From the NCBI GenBank assembly GCA_021414065.1, contig JAIOPE010000015.1, positions 24,140 through 88,139 on the forward strand: a stretch of DNA of 64,000 bases. Direction: 5' to 3'. Position numbers and translations under genes: made by a program. The notes beneath the pieces were generated by a model, which saw only the letters and a list, made by a program, of their open reading frames with translations, was not told the origin of the DNA and ran no database searches. Shown here piece by piece: positions 62,949 to 64,000 of the stretch (its first letter is position 1; each line of letters starts with the position of its first letter). The DNA comes from Planctomycetota bacterium (GTDB lineage: Bacteria > Planctomycetota > JAJSAM01 > JAJVHW01).

Positions 62949-64000
62949 GTGGTGCCGGAACTGCCGCATGCACTGAGCTTCGCGAGGCGGCTCGGATGCA
63001 GTGCCGCCGACGCCGAGGACGCGCTGCAGGATGCTCTCGCCCGTCTCTCCGCGGTTCGCGACGACGCACCCACGAGCCTGGGCGTTCGGGCGTGGCTCTG
63101 CCGCGAGGTGCACCAGTCTGCCCGAACTCGGCTTCGGTCGGAGCGGCGGCGCAGGACGCGTGAGGTGGCCACGGCCGTACCGCCGGGAGCGCATCGCGTC
63201 GACTCGGCGACCGCGATCCGCGACGAGGTCGAGTTCGCCCTGTCGGGGCTCGACGACGACGAGCGGGTCGCGGTGCAGCTCCGGTACCTGCACGACCTCG
63301 ACTACAAGGACATCGCGAACGTGCTCGGGGCGTCGGAGGGGGCGTGCCGACAGCGGGTTCACAAGGCCCTCGCGCGCCTGCGGGTGCGATTGGGGGGCGA
63401 CGCCGCGGCGCTCGTAGCGGCGCTGCCGCTGCCGGTGATCCGCGACGCATCGGCAATCGTGAAGGGTGCGATAGCGAAGGCGACGGCCGTCTCGGCTGCG
63501 TCGGGAGGGGTGGTGGTCATGGCGACGACGACTCAGAAGATCGCGATCGTGGCGATCGCCGCAGCAGCGCTCGGCGTCGGCGGGACGCTCACGGTCCAGC
63601 ATGCCGTGGGAACGCCGGACCCGGCACTGCCGGTCACGAACGTCGTTGAGCCGACGCGCGAGGGGAGGACCAGGACGCGCGTGGCGGGACGGGCTGACGA
63701 TGCGGTGCCCGCTTCGGAGGTGGAGGCGCTGAAGGCGCGCATCACCGAACTCGAGCTGAGCCTTGCGGGGACTCGTGAGAAGGCGGACGACCTGGACGCA
63801 ATGGACCCGATGGCCGTGCTCGTCTACTCGAGGAAGCCGATCGCGTGGAAGGCGAAGAGGCTCCTCGAGATCGCCGACGAGCGCCAGCGCTGGGCGGCGA
63901 TGGGGAAGGTCGCGCAGGTGCTCGCTGAGAAGGAGAGCAGCGGACGCGAGTTCCTCGACGCGCTGAAGTCGGAGACCGATCCGAAGGTGATCGGGATGCT
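62949..64000 (+). CDS. Second sigma-fusion gene, cut by the window end; 5' end uncertain
   Basis: This frame is absent from the ORF track because it has no stop before 64000. It encodes region 2 (FARRLGCSAADAEDALQDALARL), region 4 (LDDDERVAVQLRYLHDLDYKDIANVLGASEGACRQRVHKAL), a membrane helix (KIAIVAIAAAALGVGGTLTV) and a coiled-coil segment. Homologous sequence (ELWTSWTRDRDERSFESLV) extends upstream to a TAA at 62877-62879, but no ATG, GTG or TTG exists in that part; GTG 62949 is the first usable codon and would trim ~20 residues of region 2. The gene may be mis-started, decayed or start unconventionally. Confidence 0.75.
   Translation, partial: MVPELPHALSFARRLGCSAADAEDALQDALARLSAVRDDAPTSLGVRAWLCREVHQSARTRLRSERRRRTREVATAVPPGAHRVDSATAIRDEVEFALSGLDDDERVAVQLRYLHDLDYKDIANVLGASEGACRQRVHKALARLRVRLGGDAAALVAALPLPVIRDASAIVKGAIAKATAVSAASGGVVVMATTTQKIAIVAIAAAALGVGGTLTVQHAVGTPDPALPVTNVVEPTREGRTRTRVAGRADDAVPASEVEALKARITELELSLAGTREKADDLDAMDPMAVLVYSRKPIAWKAKRLLEIADERQRWAAMGKVAQVLAEKESSGREFLDALKSETDPKVIGM

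Noticed and set aside
1-64000. tRNA, rRNA, CRISPR array or IS element
   Set aside because: Gaps were scanned by eye for T-loop motifs, regular spaced repeats and transposase motifs; none was found. A tRNAscan or ISfinder run was not possible.

Overview
The window is about 70 % GC by eye and densely coded on both strands, with many start/stop overlaps (ATGA, GTGA, TGATG). No rRNA, tRNA, IS element or CRISPR array was recognised. Sigma factors fused to transmembrane and carboxypeptidase-regulatory-like tails, HEAT-repeat exported proteins, a class II (B12) ribonucleotide reductase and a 1,234-aa SIS/glutaminase-type protein suggest a high-GC planctomycete-like chromosome. This assignment is an inference from gene families only.

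Layout. (1) 1-6.4 kb: bifunctional homocysteine methyltransferase/MTHFR, an exported protein and a giant GlmS-like protein. (2) 6.5-18.8 kb: a tungsten island. It holds tupABC (tungstate ABC importer), a PafA-type phosphatase, moaD, moeA, a moeA fused to a solute-binding domain, an M28 peptidase and a GbsR-like regulator, and converging on these a tungsten aldehyde:ferredoxin oxidoreductase (AOR). (3) 18.9-31.4 kb: HEAT-repeat protein, an unrecognised three-gene module, thiI, a DUF6941-like protein, a Rieske protein, an ECF sigma/anti-sigma pair and a GT39-like membrane protein. (4) 31.4-35.5 kb: boxR, boxC and boxB, the aerobic benzoyl-CoA epoxide pathway, with a palindrome in the divergent promoter and a strong terminator after boxB. 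(5) 35.5-43.5 kb: CYTH protein, ahpC/ahpD divergent from oxyR, aat, a Spy-like protein, OsmC, a PduO-type cobalamin adenosyltransferase and a long dCTP deaminase. (6) 43.5-55.8 kb: a large secreted PKD-like protein, nrdJ with an unusually long repeat-bearing leader, a zinc-ribbon/TPR membrane protein and a coiled-coil protein. (7) 55.8-64 kb: an ABC exporter fused to a cyclic-nucleotide-binding domain and a decayed old-yellow-enzyme gene, bracketed by a 39-bp direct repeat, then two consecutive sigma-fusion genes, the second cut by the window end.

Functional links. Tungstate uptake, cofactor genes and an AOR are clustered, so the island looks dedicated to one tungsten enzyme. An AOR that oxidised aromatic aldehydes could feed benzoate to the box genes, but that is conjecture. 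PduO makes adenosylcobalamin, which NrdJ needs. OxyR-AhpC-AhpD form a peroxide-defence unit.

The most interesting non-coding signals are: (a) a TANNNT-type -10 box 6-10 nt upstream of many first-gene start codons, implying common leaderless transcription; (b) two collinear 61-bp intergenic elements (48/61 identical, three invariant blocks) near 36.9 kb and 54.8 kb; (c) the 39-bp direct repeat whose second copy begins where the pseudogene breaks off.
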